From Cepaea nemoralis (taxonomy: Eukaryota > Mollusca > Gastropoda > Stylommatophora > Helicidae), in contig JACEFZ010027953.1 in NCBI GenBank assembly GCA_014155875.1, positions 1 to 64,000 of the forward strand: a stretch of DNA of 64,000 nt, read 5' to 3'. Positions 55,735 through 64,000 of this stretch are shown here, piece by piece. The number at the start of each line of letters is the position of its first letter. Position 1 is the stretch's first letter. The notes beneath the pieces are model-generated. The model was not told where the DNA came from and ran no database searches. It saw only the letters and a program-made list of their open reading frames with translations. A program made the translations under genes and the position numbers.

Positions 55735-57400
55735 CTCTCATCTCATCATGTTCCTCTTGCACCTTGCGGTGTCGAGGTGAAGTATAAACTTCGTGAGAGT
55801 GCCCGGTTATGGGCTTCGTATATCGACATTCCCATGGATTCTGTTATTCCCTCCGTCCAACGTTTACGTGGTCGGCCTCTTCCTCTGTTTCCATCTGGTC
55901 TGTACATCATTGCTTGTTGTGGCATGCTGTTGACTGGTAGCCTACTTGCATGGCCAAGCCATTTGACTTGCTGCTTTCTAATAAAATCTAGAGCAGCTTT
56001 AACTCCCACTTTAGTCCTGATTTCTTCATTTCTGATCTTATCTCTTCTTGATACGTTGAGTATTCTTCTCAGGAACCTCATTTCTGTTGTTGTGATTTTT
56101 CTTTTCTCTTTTTCTGTCATTGTCCAGGTTTGGCATTGGTAGCACAGAGTTGGTAGGAAGATTGTGTTGTAAAGTGCTTTCTTAGTAGTTATTGATACAT
56201 GTTTGTTCTTTAGTATTGGTGCCATTTGTCCAATGAGTTGATTTGCCTTATTGCACCTATTTTCGATCTCGTCTTCTGATCTGCCATTTGATGATATTAT
56301 ACTTCCTAGGTACTTGAAGCTCTTTACTTATTTCAAGGGATGTTCGTTTAGGTGAATTGTTGCTGTTTGTTCTTCTTTAGTTATAGTCATTACCTCTGTT
56401 TTGCTTGTGCTAATTTTCATGTTATGTTCCCTACACATTTCGTTTAGACTATTCATGTGGTCTTGTAATTCAGCTTCTGATTTTGCTATTAGTGCTTGGT
56501 CGTCCGCAAACAGGAGTTCTCTAATGGTTAGATTTGCAGATGGTTCTTCTTCTGTGTTCTCGTCATGCGGTATTCTTGCTGTCTCTGCTTGGCTGGTTTC
56601 TTTACATATGTTGTCTATATATGTTATGAACAAGAGAGGGGACAGTACACAACCTTGTCGTACTCCAGATCTTATGGTGAAGGGTTCTGAGTGTCCTCCA
56701 GTTGCTCTCACTATGCATTCACTGTTGTTGTATAAACTTCTACATAGGTTTGTTAGATGTGTACTCACTCCATATTGTTTAAGGATTTCCCACAGCTTGT
56801 TTCTATCTACCCTATCAAATGCCTTTTCTTGGTCAACAAAGGCTAAGTAGAGTGTTTCATTGAATTCAATTGATTTTTCTATAAGTTGTCTAAGAGCAAA
56901 AATGGCGTCTGTGCATCCTTTGTTTTTCCTAAATCCAAGCTGCGTTTCGCTTAGCTGGGGTTCTAAAGTAGTTCGTAATCTTTTTTCAAGAATTTTGCAA
57001 AATATTTTCCCAGTATGACTTAACAGTGAAATGCCTCTGTATTGTGTGCAATCTCTTTTGCTGCCTTTGTTTTTCCAAATTGGGATAATTATGGCGTTTC
57101 CCCAGTCTCGTGGTGTCTGTTGTTCTACCCAAACATGGTTGAATAGTCTATGTAGCCAAGCTGTTCCTACTTCCCTTGCTGCTTTAATTAGTTCATTTGG
57201 TATTTCATCCTGTCCTTGTGATTTGTTCAATGGGGCTAATCTGATGGCTTCTATAATTTCTTCTTTTAGTATGTCTGGTTCTAGTTCCTCGGTGACATCT
57301 GTGTAGGTCTCTTGAATTCCTGTGACATCTGATGGGATGTTGAGAAGTTGTTCGAAATACTGCTTCCATCTTATTAGGATCTGTTTTTGTTCACTTATTG
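55735..57400 (-). mobile_element. LINE with RT, 14-bp target duplication
   Basis: GTGAGGTACACTAT flanks both ends (55721-55734 and 57401-57414), so both borders are exact. Minus frame 57230-56328 runs from GQDEIPNELI (finger), IIIPIWKNKGSKRDCTQYRG, QLGFRKNKGCTDAIF, AFVDQEKAFDRVDRNKLW, GVRQGCVLSPLLF to LLFADDQALIAKSEAELQ; the catalytic FADD is intact. A second frame 56225-55746 holds the C-terminus (NEEIRTKVGVKAALDFIRKQ, KWLGHASRLP, GRGRPRKRW). One stop or frameshift lies near 56330. The 5' part with the endonuclease is absent; the 3' end is ATGATGAGATGAGAG. Confidence 0.92.
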
Positions 57401-57530
57401 GTGAGGTACACTATGTGCGTTTGTATTGGTTCTGAGATATTGTGTCGAGTTTATATTTATTTTGAGATATAATAATTACAGTTTGTATTATTTGTTGTAA
57501 GTCATATTATGTAGATTGTGTTCTAGTTGA
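57401..57530. repeat. Minisatellite (right part)
   Basis: Continuation of the array at 55500-55734 beyond the inserted LINE. Confidence 0.7.
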
Positions 57531-57594
57531 ATCTCAGCAGAATCTTACGATACACCTGTTTGCAACAGTGTCTAAAACTTATTGTGCCTGTTAA

Positions 57595-57772
57595 TCATGT
57601 CTGTTATCATATATGTTTATCATGTCTGTTTACAATGTTTATTTATCATGCCGGCTTATCATGTTTGCTTATCATGTCTGTTTATCATGTCTGCTTATCA
57701 TGTTTGCTTATCATGTCTGTTTATCATGTCTGTTTATCATGTCTGCTTATCATGTCTGCTTATCATCACCTG
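57595..57772. repeat. 15-bp tandem repeat, about 12 copies
   Basis: Unit TTATCATGTCTGYTT. All three frames stay open because 15 is a multiple of three; no protein is inferred. Confidence 0.95.
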
Positions 57773-58240
57773 CATGTTTGTCCATCATGAGCTGTGTATG
57801 TGCTTATTATTTACCTGTCTTCTGTCTAAAAGTGTGGACCAAAGCTGACACGTATCTGTCATCGAACATAAGCCCATCACTACCACCATCTCTGCCAATG
57901 TGACGCACCTGTTTTGAGAATATATTGATCAACATAATTACCATATTTAGTGTTTGTTAAAAGCATCAAACTGGTAATTGGAAGAAAGTAAAGATCCCTG
58001 ATGCAACTAACGGCGCGCTGGGCATATTTTCCCCGCCAGGCAGTTTACTGCTAAAGGTTTATGGTGTTATAGCGCCATCACATTTTCTAGTCCTAGAGCA
58101 AGGAAGAAAAGGTGGCCAGTCTTACCTCACTGTGGCAAGCGATGAGTCCAATCGTGAAAACCGCTTGCAATCGTGCTCCTGACATTACCAGCGGAGTTCG
58201 CTATCAACTTCGCCACTAATGTATTGCAAGACAGCGATAT
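57773..58240. other. No feature recognised
   Basis: Unique sequence, no coding similarity. Confidence 0.4.
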
Positions 58241-58249
58241 ATGTAACTG

Positions 58250-58530
58250 CTTGTGATGTCTTGCCAAGTGTAGGTCCAGTAATCTGCATATCCTTTACAG
58301 CACGTCGCAGTCAACCTCCGTATTTTTGGCTAATTGTGATCTCTTGGCAAGTTTACGTTCAGTAGTTTGCCATTGCTGTCTGAACGACTGGAATCATACC
58401 ATTTCTTTAAAAAAAAACAACGCAATGCGGTCTGCTGCCAAACAGCCAACAGCTGTGTTTCGAACGGGGCTATGCGGAATCATGAACTGCGTCCGTAAAA
58501 CCTTCTCCACCGAGCGGGCGAGTGCCAAAT
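58250..58530 (-). repeat. SINE family A (copy 4)
   Basis: On the minus strand: B-box GTTCGAAAC (about 58463), a head with GTTTGGCAGCAGACCGCATT, then CAATGGCAAACTACTGAACG, TAAACTTGCCAAGAGATCAC, GACTGCGACGTGCTG and AAAGGATATGC (about 58290). Closest to copy 3 in its head. Confidence 0.7.
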
Positions 58531-58939
58531 GGTCTATACAAATATGAGCTAGAACCTTGTGTCCGATGTTCCGTAAGACTGAAGCGGTTTCTTGATCTTT
58601 TGTTTACCCTCAAAAAGTATCATCTTCTCGGGGATTGTGATGCAGAACTTCTCTTCAATTGTTAAAGCTCAGAAACCAGCAGGAAGTCCCAGACGTGTAC
58701 TGGAACTTCCCAATTAGAACCGACCAATCATTTCTCTTCGTTAAATGTTTGTTATTATACTGGACACCGCATTTACGGCCCGAGTGTTTGTGTGTTTGTT
58801 ATTTGACTTATGCTGGTTTAATATAAATTATGAGACCTATGGTACTATTTAAATGGTTTGATACGAATTCTGTTCGTATTCAATAGTTGTGGGTTCATGT
58901 GTATGATAGACATGACTAATAAGGACACTTTGTTTGGAG

Positions 58940-59055
58940 TGTCTAGTTGGTCATGCGTCGAAGTACACTTGTTCCTGCAGCGAGGCCCTGTCTCCATTTG
59001 GAGGTGACAGGTTCGAATCCCAGTCGGTAACTATAGCTTTCAGATTTTATGTTGT
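58940..59055 (+). repeat. tRNA-like sequence, probable SINE head
   Basis: GAGGTGACAGGTTCGAATCC then CAGTCGG contains a perfect B-box GGTTCGAATCC at about 59010 in a tRNA-Leu-like arm; the A-box region (CTAGTTGGTCATGCG, about 58950) is weak. Not a foldable full tRNA by eye, so more likely a SINE or tRNA pseudogene. Confidence 0.4.
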
Positions 59056-59205
59056 TTACTGCGTTCTCTAGTCTCTACTTCTTTCTCCTCCTTCTGTGAG
59101 CGCCAAACAATACTACGTGTGTTTATTTATGTAACTGTTTCAGTGGCCTCAACTGGTTCTCAAATTGTTAGGATTATTCAGGTTATGATTCAGTTCGACA
59201 AAAGA

Positions 59206-59805
59206 AGGATTGCTTTGGTTTATGCTGAAATTGATAATGTATCATTCAGGCTTAGGTTGATAATGTATTATTTAGTGTTAGTTTTCTAATGTATCATTTA
59301 CGAAAAGGTTGAAAATGTATCATTTAGATTAAGTTTGATAATGTATCATTTAGCCATAATTGATCAAGTATCATTTAGGTGTTGGTTGAAAGTGTATCAT
59401 TTAGTCTAAAATTTATAATGTATCATTTAGTCCTAGGATGATAATGTATCATTTGGTGTTGTGCTGATAATGTATCATTTAGGTTTAGGCTGCTATCATT
59501 TATTGCTAGGTTGATAATGTATCATTTAAGTTTAGTTTAATAATGTCTCATTTAGGTTTAAGTTGATAATGTATAATTTAGGCCGAGGTTGATAATGTAT
59601 CATTTATACAAACGTTGATAACGTATCGTTTAGACATTAGGTTGATTATGTATCATTTATACAAACGTTGATAATGTAATAGTTAGACTTAGTTTGATAA
59701 TGCATCATTTAGAAATTGTGTTCATCATGTATCATTTAGGCTTAGGTTGATAATATATCATTTAGACTTAGACTGATAATGTATCATTTAGACTTAGATT
59801 GATAA
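59206..59805. repeat. 26-27-bp minisatellite, about 22 copies (left part)
   Basis: Units of TTGATAATGTATCATTTAG plus a variable GCTTAGG. It stops at GATAA (59801-59805) and resumes at 62439 with TAATGTATCATTT, giving a perfect unit when joined at TAA. Confidence 0.9.
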
Positions 59806-60049
59806 CACAGCCCTACAAATCCAAACCATTTTTGGTGCCACGCATTTTTCACCTGAATTTCCATAAATGACGCCTGCGAAATTCAAATTTCACATTTATT
59901 TGTCTGTAGCAGCTCTAGTATTTCAGATACAGGCATTTGTGTATTTAATTAATATTATCAAATTATTTTATGTATAAGGCCCAGGAAATGAAAACTATTC
60001 CTATCCAGTCCCTTACAAAATGAAACTGCTTTTTTTACTTACAGTTTCA

Positions 60050-60312
60050 GTTTATTTAAACACGGGAATCGTCGCCGGAGCTACGGAGCACGTGCTCTGC
60101 GCTTGACACATCTTTCAGCGGCTAGCGAAGAGAGGGTGAGGAAGAGAAGGCGAGGAAATGGTGTGAGAAGAAGAGACGGACATATAATCAGATTGCTACT
60201 GGAACTATTAGTGTTGGAACTCTTCGCTGGCTGCTGAGGATGGAGACGGAGCGCTTATGGGAATGTCCCGAATTGATGTCGGTTCCTAGATCAATCAATC
60301 AATCAATCAATC
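60050..60312 (+). repeat. SINE family C copy with (TCAA)n tail
   Basis: The body carries ATCGTCGCCGGAGCTACGGA and GCACGTGCTCTGCGC, the core shared with 62575 and 33181. The 3' end is GGAGACGGAGCGCTTATGGG, TTGATGTCGGTTCCTAGA and five TCAA units (60294-60312). The tRNA head is missing. It interrupts the 5' region of the DNA transposon. Confidence 0.65.
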
Positions 60313-60409
60313 AGTTTTCCAATAATCTTTCAAAATATGTCTTATTTAGATTTTAATCCACTGCATGCATGTTCGTATGCTAGTTATTTTCTTACACTTC
60401 TAACACAGA

Positions 60410-62198
60410 ATGAGATCATCTTCAAGAAGAGCATGTTTTCTTTCACCAGAGATATTTGGTTATATTTGTGGAGAGTACATTTATGAAAGAAGAACACAAG
60501 AAGTTATTACTATTTTTATGAAAGAGCCATTCTTTTCTTACTTTAAAGTAAAACTATGTGACCAGGACAAGTCTTGGACTCCTCATAGTTTTTGCAAAAC
60601 ATGTGTTGAACACCTGCGACAGTGGACTTGTGGGAAAAGACAATGTTTAAAATTTGGAATTCCAATGATTTGGAGATAGCCAAAGAACCACTATTATGAC
60701 TGTTATGTTTTGTCAATATTAAGAGAAGTAATGGGGTAAATCACACAAAATGGAAATATCCAGATTCAGATTCTACTAAACTACCTGTTCCACGGGAGAT
60801 AACATACCAATTTCAAATTTCAATCAGATTTCGGATTTCCTGCTAGAAAATGAGACAGCAGTGGCATGTGAAAAGACAAGTGACAGTGATAGTGATTTCG
60901 ATGATGATTTTCCAGCTGCTCAACGTTTTGACTAGCGTGAACTGAATAATCTAATCCGAGATCTATTTCGTTCCAACGAATCTTCAGAACATTCTTCAGT
61001 GCAGTAATGTCGGTTCTTAACTCAACTCAACTCAACTCAACTGAATCTTCAGAACATTTGGCTTCAAGATTGAAAGACAAACTATTGCTAACTGTTGAAA
61101 CAAAGGTAACACTTGATTGCAGCAGAGAGCAAGATTTTCTTCCATTCTTTTGTAAAGAAAACAACTTTGTATTTTATATTAATGTTAGAGGTCTTATAAA
61201 CGAAATTTGTGTAAGTTATACAGCAGATGACTGGAGACTTTTCATTCACAGCTCTAAAAAAAGGATTAAAGGTGTTACACAATGGTAACAAATATGGCTC
61301 AATTCCAATTGCTCATTTACTGATATGAAGGAAGAGTATATTATAATAAGCACAGTTATGGAAAAACTGAAGTATTTAGAACATAACTGGATGGTTTGTG
61401 TAGATCTTAAAATGAAGAAATTCTTACTTTGCTAGAAAAGGGGATTCATTAAATATTCATGTTTTATATGTGTGTGGGATAGCAGGGCAAAAGATACGCA
61501 CTGGACAAAGTATCGGTGGCTTTTGAGGGATGAATTGATAGTTGGAGAAGAAAATATTGTCAGCAAGCCTCTCATTGATCGAAAACAAGTTCTACTGCCA
61601 CCATTACGTATACAGCTTAGCTTGATGAAGCATTTTGTTAAGGCACTGAACAAAGATGGTACCTGTTTTAATTACTTATGCAGCAAGTTTCCGGAATTGA
61701 ACAAAGAAAAATTTAAAGCTGGAATATTTGATGGACCTCAAATTAGAAAGTTAAGTAACGACTAAAATTTTATTGATTCGATGAGTCCGTTGCCTGGTCA
61801 TCATTTTTTTAGTTGTGCAAAAATTTCTGGATATCTTTAAAGCTAACATTTATTCTTAATTAGTTGAAAACATGCTGTCGAGTTTTTGTTAGATTAGATG
61901 CAACTTGAAAATAACAATGCAATATCTCCATAACCATTTACATTTCTTTCCCGAGAATCTTGGTAACTTTAATGAGGAGCAAGGGGAAAGATTTCACCAA
62001 AATATAAAAGCAATGGAAAAGAGATACCAGGGACTTTGGGATGCCCACATAATGGCAGATTACTGTTGGATCCATAAGTGTGACTGTCCAGGCATATCAC
62101 ATTCCAGGAAGTTCTTGAAAAGAAGCTTTTTGTGTGTTGACTATAGATTTAAAAAAAATACTAGTGATAAAGTTTTAATACATTTTGTGTGTGTTTGA
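60410..62198 (+). pseudogene. Transposon-encoded protein of a widespread arthropod/Hydra repeat family
   Basis: Pieces in at least five frames. 60410-60679 (Cys-rich N-terminus: YICGEYIYERR, KLCDQDKSWTPHSFCKTCVE, FGIPMIWR), an acidic Ser/Asp segment near 60880, 61007-61288 (EHLASRLKDKLLL, DDWRLFIHSSKK), 61472-61765 (WDSRAKDTHWTKYRW, NYLCSKFPELNKEKFKAGIF, DGPQIRKL) and 61905-62198 (HFFPENLGNFNEEQGERFHQ, RYQGLWDAHIMADYCW). I recognise this as a protein family found in many arthropod and Hydra genomes as 'uncharacterized' repeated genes. The role is inferred to be transposition. Frameshifts, stops and a 65-bp SINE-plus-duplication insert disable it. Confidence 0.75.
60994..61042 (+). repeat. 49-bp extremely 5'-truncated SINE with target duplication
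   Basis: GAATCTTCAGAACATT occurs at 60978-60993 and 61043-61058 and encloses 49 bp ending TAATGTCGGTTCTTAACTCA and a CTCAA tandem tail. The segment AATGTCGGTTC matches the 3' end of the SINE at 60050-60312. The insertion plus duplication adds 65 bp, which shifts the transposon reading frame. Confidence 0.8.
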
Positions 62199-62438
62199 TA
62201 TGAAGGTAATAAATGTACAGTAATCACATATAATATGAATGCAGATTACAGTCAAAACGCCACTGGTGGCACCTAACACTCAGCATGTAATAACAACTGC
62301 CTAATTAAGAAGGTCATTCTTAGTTATCTCAAAAACTAGAGCTGATAGAAAAACTGATTACATTTTTGGAATCAGCAACACACAATTACCCAAGAATAGC
62401 TATATCATTTAAGACACCAAAATGTGTGTTAAGCAGTG

Positions 62439-62525
62439 TAATGTATCATTTACACTTACGCTGATAATGTATCATTTAGGTTTAAGCTGATAATGCATAA
62501 TTTAGGCTTAAGTTGATAATACATC
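62439..62525. repeat. 26-27-bp minisatellite (right part)
   Basis: Three to four further units of the array at 59206-59805, beyond the inserted transposon. Confidence 0.85.
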
Positions 62526-62574
62526 ATTCACGGTCTTTAGGTGGTTCATTGCCAACAGGCTCGATCGCAATGCC

Positions 62575-62815
62575 TATGGGAATCTCCGTGGCGAAGTGGT
62601 CAAGCCGTGTGACTCGGACTTCGAAGGTTGTGAGTTCGATTCCGAGCCGCGTCCTTCGGTTTACAATTGCATTTTTTGATACTCCTGGTGGTCGTCGCTG
62701 GAGCTACGGAGTTCGTGCTTTGTGCAACGCTTTCCACGCTGCGAAAAGAGACTTAGGCATATGGGATAAAAACCCGGTGCAATGAAGTCGACTATGTCAA
62801 CTTTTAAGCGACTTT
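62575..62815 (+). repeat. tRNA-derived SINE, family C (fullest copy)
   Basis: A-box TGGCGAAGTGG (about 62589) and B-box GTTCGATTC (about 62633), both matching the tRNA consensus, in a tRNA-Ser/Leu-like head. The body has GTCGTCGCTGGAGCTACGGA and GTTCGTGCTTTGTGC (62693-62727). The 3' end is GCATATGGGATAAAAACCCG, GTGCAATGAAGTCGAC and CTTTTAAGCGACTTT. Confidence 0.8.
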
Positions 62816-62849
62816 AAGCCTATTAGAAACACCAGTACATGAGTTTGTC

Positions 62850-63088
62850 ACATGTAGCGTAAATATATAATGTGTATTTGTTGTGAGATATGTCGTATAT
62901 AGTTTGTATTTGTAGTGAGATATGTTGTATATAGTTTTAATTTGTTGTGTGTAATGTTGTATATAGTTTGCATTTGTTGTGAGATATGTTGTATATAGTT
63001 TGCATTTGTTGTGAGGTATATTGCATATAATTTGTATTTGTTGTGAGATATGATGTATATAGTTTGCATTTGTTATGAGGTATGTTGT
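62850..63088. repeat. About 35-bp minisatellite
   Basis: Units of TTGTTGTGAGATATGTTGTA plus TATAGTTTG(C/T)ATT. Same family as 55500-55734 and 57401-57530, 5.4 kb away. The gypsy LTR is inserted at its right end. Confidence 0.85.
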
Positions 63089-63598
63089 TGTCAGGGTCTT
63101 AAACTCGGCTCGCTAACCTAACAGTGTGAGACAGTACAAGTACAACGTGATTTGACGTAAGACTCAACGACACACCGTTCTATGGATTTATTCACATATC
63201 AAATACAGAACGATGATCACAACAATATATACTCGATACTTCAATACACTTACATACAGCTCACAAGTCTCACTCAAGATGTCCAGACACTCGACTTTCA
63301 GTACAGATACCACACAACGCCTTTCTCTCTATTCTTGCGTCCGTCCAAGTCCGTGTCCCAGAGCTGTCTGCCGCTAGTTCGCCACTGGCCTCCCACCTCA
63401 GGTGGCTTCACGAGGCATGCGTGCGGTTAGCGTCGTCTAGGCCTGACCGCTGGTCGTTCGTCAGCCAGCAATCTTGCAGGCCGGTTACTACCACTCGCCT
63501 GGTGGCGTAACGAAGTTGCTGCCTCCCTGCTGGGAGCTAAGTCGCCTGGCGGGCGTACCGATGTCACTGCATCACCGTACCCTTTTGGGACTCTGACA
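63089..63598 (-). repeat. 3' LTR of the second gypsy element
   Basis: 510 bp with complete TG..CA ends. It is longer than the related LTR because of extra GC-rich sequence near 63480-63580. Confidence 0.85.
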
Positions 63599-64000
63599 CG
63601 CTCCCCCGGCAAATTCATGAAAGATGTCATCTTTCATGTATAATATATGTACATGCAGGGTTAATATTCTAACCTTGTCAGAGCCTACCCTTCTATTGTT
63701 ATATACATTAGTATCAAAATACACAAATACATATATGCCATAGAAATATATAAGAAATGGAAGTTGCATTCAACGACACGTGGTGTTCAAACTTTAACAC
63801 ATGTCAGGTTTCATCGTCTCGATGGCTGATTACCTCAATTGCATTAACGACCCAGTCAGATCGGTAGTACCAGCTTCACGCATCTACCTCGCAGCAAATA
63901 GAAAAAAAAACGCAATAATATGGTTCTTGAAACAAAAACCATCTAGCTAGACCGAAATGCGGCTGTTTATAAGTCGCATAAAACGCTCAAACCCTGACCT
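63089..64000 (-). mobile_element. Ty3/gypsy element of the 17-21 kb family, cut by window end
   Basis: The LTR at 63089-63598 (510 bp; TGTCAGGGTC..GACTCTGACA) shares GTGAGACAGTACAAGTACAA, GACGTAAGAC and its termini with the LTR at 16952-17394. The adjoining minus strand GCCGGGGGAGCG is a polypurine tract. The interior 63599-64000 matches 17395-17800 (CATCTTTCAT, AACCCAGTCAGATC-like and CCAGCTTCACGCATCTACCT). Orientation is therefore the same, with the 3' LTR at left. Overall identity between the two members is moderate. Confidence 0.85.

Larger units (their letters stand above)
59806..62438 (+). mobile_element. DNA transposon with degenerate TIRs and TAA target duplication
   Basis: Starts CACAGCCCTACA and ends TGTTAAGCAGTG, so the termini read CAC(A/T)GC in both directions. 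Longer similarity follows (TTTTTGGTGCC / ATTTTGGTGTC and AGCTCTAGT), giving TIRs of roughly 130 bp. TAA at 59803-59805 and 62439-62441 is the target duplication, since removing the element restores a perfect minisatellite unit. CAC(T/A)G ends with a 3-bp duplication resemble the CACTA/Chapaev (CMC) group, but assignment is an inference. The single gene (60410-62198) is broken. Two SINE insertions sit inside (60050-60312; 60994-61042). Confidence 0.75.

Noticed and set aside
57527..57903. Three overlapping frames of repeated Leu-Ile-Met-Ser-type units
   Set aside because: The 15-bp tandem repeat keeps all frames open.
62575..62660. True tRNA gene
   Set aside because: A- and B-boxes are good, but the sequence continues into a SINE body with a core block shared by other copies.

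Overview
This is a window of animal nuclear DNA, most likely from a lophotrochozoan and perhaps a mollusc. The evidence is indirect: eukaryotic splice and TATA signals, tRNA-derived SINEs, I-type LINEs with an RNase H domain, Gmr1-type and ordinary Ty3/gypsy elements, a Polinton fragment, Helitron-like elements built around GACA microsatellites, and very abundant simple repeats. I see no bacterial operons, no CRISPR array and no complete host gene. The only strong host-gene signal is a TATA-driven first exon encoding a signal peptide on the minus strand (29043-29250). Nearly everything else is mobile DNA, almost all broken, and much of it nested.

Layout. 0.7-6.3 kb: two copies of an RNase H-bearing LINE in tail-to-tail inverted orientation. 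6.3-11 kb: an unrecognised open frame, a SINE, a Helitron-like end, then the first copy (A) of a long paralogous block (roughly 7.7-11.1 and 15.0-16.5 kb) whose second copy (B) lies at 29.3-34.1 kb. Comparing A with B shows 'empty' and 'filled' sites for several insertions: a foldback element, a 3.96-kb TG..CA insertion with a 5-bp target duplication, a LINE, two SINEs and an rRNA-fragment element. 16.5-22.6 kb: a nest in which a LINE 3' fragment holds a Helitron-like element, which holds a Ty3/gypsy element with identical LTRs. 23-28.4 kb: LINE remnants, a Penelope-like palindrome and a 56-bp satellite of about 34 copies. 29.0-29.25 kb: the host promoter and exon. 31.0-32.1 kb: a chimera of 18S and 28S rRNA pieces in rDNA order, present twice.

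34-39 kb: a GGAT array, a SINE, an ATC array and AT-rich DNA without genes. 39.4-42.8 kb: a decayed gypsy element with integrase upstream of reverse transcriptase (Gmr1-type). 42.8-43.6 kb: a Polinton/Maverick-type cysteine protease fragment and a possible PC4-like frame. 43.6-49 kb: tandem repeats, a LINE bracketed by TA arrays and 1.75 kb of almost C-free GT-rich DNA. 49-53.7 kb: an unassigned GC-richer tract split by a second foldback element, minisatellites and SINE pieces. 54.2-57.4 kb: two LINE fragments, one with a 14-bp target duplication. 59.2-62.5 kb: a minisatellite split by a 2.6-kb DNA transposon with a TAA duplication, itself hit by two SINE insertions. 63.1-64.0 kb: the LTR and start of a second gypsy element of the 17-21 kb family, cut by the window end.

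The elements interact mainly as hosts and guests. LINEs appear to supply the machinery for SINEs: SINE and LINE 3' ends share GTCGACTAA-like tails and short tandem tails. Minisatellites and TA arrays serve as landing sites, and paralogous blocks record which insertions came later. All similarities were judged by eye; no database search was possible.
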